From positions 1-13,948 of the forward strand of contig JALQXU010000012.1 in assembly GCA_023263045.1 (NCBI GenBank): a stretch of 13,948 nt of DNA, read 5' to 3'. Positions 13,377 through 13,948 of the stretch are shown in pieces. A program made the translations under genes and the position numbers. Source of the stretch: Pontimonas sp. (GTDB lineage Bacteria > Actinomycetota > Actinomycetes > Actinomycetales > Microbacteriaceae). Numbering within the stretch: position 1 is the first letter of the stretch; every line of letters begins with the position of its first letter. The notes beneath the pieces are model-generated. The model searched no databases and was not told where the DNA came from. It saw only the letters and a program-made list of their open reading frames with translations.

Positions 13377-13948
13377 GTGGCACAAGCCAACAAAGCACGA
13401 CGCGAACAGCTCAAACAATTTGAGGCAAGGCAAACGTTTCACGCTCACCAACGGAATCGTTCCCGAAAAGACCAATGGTTCTCCCTCCTCGGCGCCGTAG
13501 CGGCCGTGACACTGTCTGGGCTTGGGCTGTGGGCCTACTACAGCATCGGCCCGGGTGCTCCCGAGACCGTGGCGGACCCCGAGCTCAGTGAGTACCGAGA
13601 GTGGTCGGGAGAGTTAGCGTTCGCTGAGGTGAACCTCGGCGTCACCTTGGATGGAGCCAACGCGCCACAAGCGGTCGCCAACTTCGTGGATCTCAACTCC
13701 CGCGACTATTTTGACGACAGCAGCTGTCACCGACTCACGACCGAAGGCCTGTTCGTGGTGCAGTGCGGTGATCCGCTGGGAATCGGCATTGGCAACCCGG
13801 GTTACACCTTTGGACCCATTGAAAATGCGCCCCAGGATGGCGTGTATCCGGCGGGCACCCTCGCCATGGCGAGAGCGTCCAACGATGCCGCCAGCATGGG
13901 TAGCCAGTTCTTCATCGTCTATGAGGACAGCGAAATTCCCAACGACAT
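13377..13948 (+). CDS. membrane-anchored cyclophilin-type peptidyl-prolyl isomerase, cut by window edge
   Basis: Cyclophilins interconvert cis and trans peptidyl-prolyl bonds; with its anchor this one should act outside the membrane. The frame starts at GTG 13377 with AAGGGGGA at 13363-13370 as SD, and stays open for 190 codons to the edge. It has a basic cytoplasmic N-terminus (1-33, rich in Arg, Lys and Gln), one membrane segment (about 34-55, WFSLLGAVAAVTLSGLGLW), a short linker, then the cyclophilin domain from about 80. Motifs are APQAVANFVDL, SSCHRLTTEGLFVVQCGDP with the catalytic Arg, IGNPGY, YPAGTLAMARA and MGSQFFIVYEDS. The usual GTGGPGY reads GIGNPGY. It is the only plus-strand gene here and diverges from rarA. 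The last 40-60 residues are outside the window. Confidence 0.95.
   Translation, partial: MAQANKARREQLKQFEARQTFHAHQRNRSRKDQWFSLLGAVAAVTLSGLGLWAYYSIGPGAPETVADPELSEYREWSGELAFAEVNLGVTLDGANAPQAVANFVDLNSRDYFDDSSCHRLTTEGLFVVQCGDPLGIGIGNPGYTFGPIENAPQDGVYPAGTLAMARASNDAASMGSQFFIVYEDSEIPND

Noticed and set aside
1..13948. mobile elements, CRISPR repeats, tRNA/rRNA genes, or foreign gene islands
   Set aside because: None were found by reading. There are no transposase or integrase motifs, no regularly spaced repeats and no shift in base composition obvious by eye; nearly all sequence is conserved housekeeping genes.

Overview
The window is chromosomal DNA of a high-GC Gram-positive bacterium (Actinomycetota), most likely Microbacteriaceae or a close relative. 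Support comes from the gene order rpsD-alaS-ruvX-mltG-aroE-aroC-aroK-aroB-aroQ-efp-nusB-pyrR-pyrB, an EF-P and an S4 protein of actinobacterial type, frequent GTG starts, and strong Shine-Dalgarno (SD) sites. The family-level placement is inference from protein resemblance recalled from memory, not from a search. All genes but one are on the minus strand, so the text below follows transcription from high to low coordinates.

Right end (about 13.9-13.3 kb): a plus-strand gene for a membrane-anchored cyclophilin-type peptidyl-prolyl isomerase runs off the edge. It diverges from rarA (AAA+ ATPase of replication-fork maintenance). The rarA reading frame is broken near 12811-12817, where about 8 nt seem to be missing. 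Next comes a 181-nt spacer with a foldable leader, then rpsD (ribosomal protein S4), closed by a perfect 13-bp hairpin.

Middle (about 11.1-6.6 kb): a 51-aa single-pass membrane protein with a strong SD precedes alaS (alanyl-tRNA synthetase). These are followed by ruvX (RNase H-fold resolvase or pre-16S nuclease) and mltG (endolytic peptidoglycan transglycosylase).

Left half (about 6.6-1.5 kb): a shikimate-pathway block (aroE, aroC, aroK, aroB, aroQ) supplies five of the seven steps to chorismate. It runs straight into efp (elongation factor P) and nusB (antitermination and rRNA factor). Most junctions are 4-nt ATGA/GTGA overlaps or 1-nt gaps, which suggests one long translationally coupled transcript.

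Left edge: pyrR and pyrB start the pyrimidine operon. A well-formed PyrR-binding hairpin sits directly on the pyrR ribosome-binding site, pointing to translational repression by PyrR plus pyrimidine nucleotides.

No mobile element, CRISPR array, tRNA or rRNA gene was seen, and I found no wholly new multi-gene system. The points most worth a second look are the rarA frameshift, the PyrR hairpin, the small ORF before alaS, the PGKGG tip loop of EF-P and the structured rpsD leader. No stretch over 300 bases lacks a gene; the largest non-coding spacer is 11814-11994.
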